Shown: one piece after another, positions 63,530 through 64,000 of the stretch
Position numbering within the stretch: position 1 is the stretch's first letter
Layout of the letters: each line of letters begins with the position of its first letter
Assembly (NCBI GenBank): GCA_014323675.1
Contig: JACONN010000002.1
Coordinates: 806,001-870,000 of the forward strand
Direction of reading: 5' to 3'
DNA: 64,000 nucleotides
Source: Hormoscilla sp. GM7CHS1pb
GTDB taxonomy: Bacteria; Cyanobacteriota; Cyanobacteriia; Cyanobacteriales; Desertifilaceae
Made by a program: the position numbers and the translations under genes
The notes under the pieces: model-generated
Seen by the model: only the letters and a program-made list of their open reading frames with translations
Told to the model about the DNA's origin: nothing
Database searches by the model: none

Positions 63530-64000
63530 ACATTTGTTGTAATAATGTACAAAATACCAAATAGCTCCGATGTGATTTTCTAGTTTCTTGGAGAATGATA
63601 ATGTTTTACGAACCAAACGACTAATTCTTTGTCTTAATGTGTTGTTTAGCCTTTCAATATGATTAGTTTTTCCAGTTTCTTTACCTACTGGTTTATGACG
63701 TTTTTTGGGGATTACTGTGTTATAAGCTTCCCAAAAATCTGTGTAAAAAACTGCACATTGCCGATAAACAGGAGGTAAAGATTTCCACAATTTTTTTGCC
63801 GATTCCCGACTGCGCTCGCCCACATAAACTCCAACTATTTCTCTAGTTTTTGTATCTAACGCTAACCAAATCCATTGCTTATTTTCTTTATTCTCCACAA
63901 AAGACCACATTTCATCACATTCAATAGTCATTTTCCCTTTTGGCTTGTCTAAAACCTTTATCTCACGCGGAGTTTCCGCAGATTTTTTATTAACATAATC
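63490..64000 (-). mobile_element. IS1-family insertion sequence, right part outside window
   Basis: The left end is near 63490 (GGTGATAAATATGTAGTGAT). It cuts the monooxygenase gene. The element continues beyond base 64000. Confidence 0.65.
63518..64000 (-). CDS. IS1-family transposase, 5' end outside window
   Basis: The frame is open to base 64000. Diagnostic IS1/InsB text: IECDEMWSFVENKENKQWIW, LALDTKTREIVGVYVG, CAVFYTDFWEAY, HKPVGKETGKTNHIERLNNT and ENHIGAIWYFVHYYN. It contains the D-D-E residues of the DDE family. An internal Met at 63931 is not the true start. It appears intact in the part seen and may be active. Confidence 0.85.
   Translation of the reverse strand, partial: DYVNKKSAETPREIKVLDKPKGKMTIECDEMWSFVENKENKQWIWLALDTKTREIVGVYVGERSRESAKKLWKSLPPVYRQCAVFYTDFWEAYNTVIPKKRHKPVGKETGKTNHIERLNNTLRQRISRLVRKTLSFSKKLENHIGAIWYFVHYYNKCLSG

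Noticed and set aside
1..64000. tRNA or rRNA genes
   Set aside because: No T-loop GGTTCAA-type motif with matching acceptor stem was found by eye; several GGTTCAA matches lack cloverleaf arms.

Overview
The window comes from a cyanobacterium. The GCGATCGC octamer (HIP1) is frequent, and cyanobacterial markers are present: crtR beta-carotene hydroxylase, a Ycf51 protein, a DUF3285 micro-protein, gas-vesicle gene remnants and an aeruginosin-type biosynthetic block. The density of insertion sequences, MITEs, small dispersed repeats and broken genes suggests a filamentous (Oscillatoriales-like) genome that is expanding by repeats and eroding at the same time, as in some symbionts. Taxon and lifestyle are inference.

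Region 1 (1-12.4 kb) is an NRPS block read rightward: the end of a peptide-binding ABC protein, a Rieske oxygenase gene that has lost its second Fe-S site, a frameshifted type 2 IPP isomerase, BacA/AerD-like prephenate decarboxylase, BacB/AerE-like double cupin, an SDR, a C-A-PCP-C-PCP synthetase and a second SDR. Gene overlaps of 1-22 nt imply one operon. The decarboxylase, cupin and SDR would build a tetrahydrotyrosine/Choi-type residue for the synthetase.

Region 2 (12.4-20.2 kb) is housekeeping: a REC-histidine kinase, a Bax-inhibitor-1 protein, prfB with a programmed +1 frameshift, DUF3285, ybeY, dgkA, trpG and a broken metallo-hydrolase.

Region 3 (20.2-31.9 kb) is one giant leftward gene. 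It encodes three seven-blade SBBP/NHL-like propellers with calcium loops and about 25 cadherin-like domains. Twenty-two of these are an almost identical 300-bp tandem array, and a 2-bp insertion splits the reading frame.

Region 4 (32-38.5 kb) is a transposon graveyard. Three insertion sequences are nested inside each other with readable target duplications, and next to them lie a group II intron RT fragment and an IS630 element.

Region 5 (38.5-50 kb) holds an EamA exporter, sppA, aroH, crtR, an FAD oxidoreductase, a gvpN-gvpJ deletion fusion, ppk1, kinase debris, fumC and an HNH fragment.

Region 6 (50-64 kb) has an RTX gene split by an IS66 element with an 8-bp duplication, a headless S8 peptidase, a partly duplicated sufU flanking a rusA-like pseudogene, ycf51, an iron-type alcohol dehydrogenase, an LL-diaminopimelate aminotransferase with a MITE at its start codon, three more MITE copies, and a flavin monooxygenase cut by an IS1 element that runs off the window. 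No tRNA, rRNA or CRISPR array was seen.
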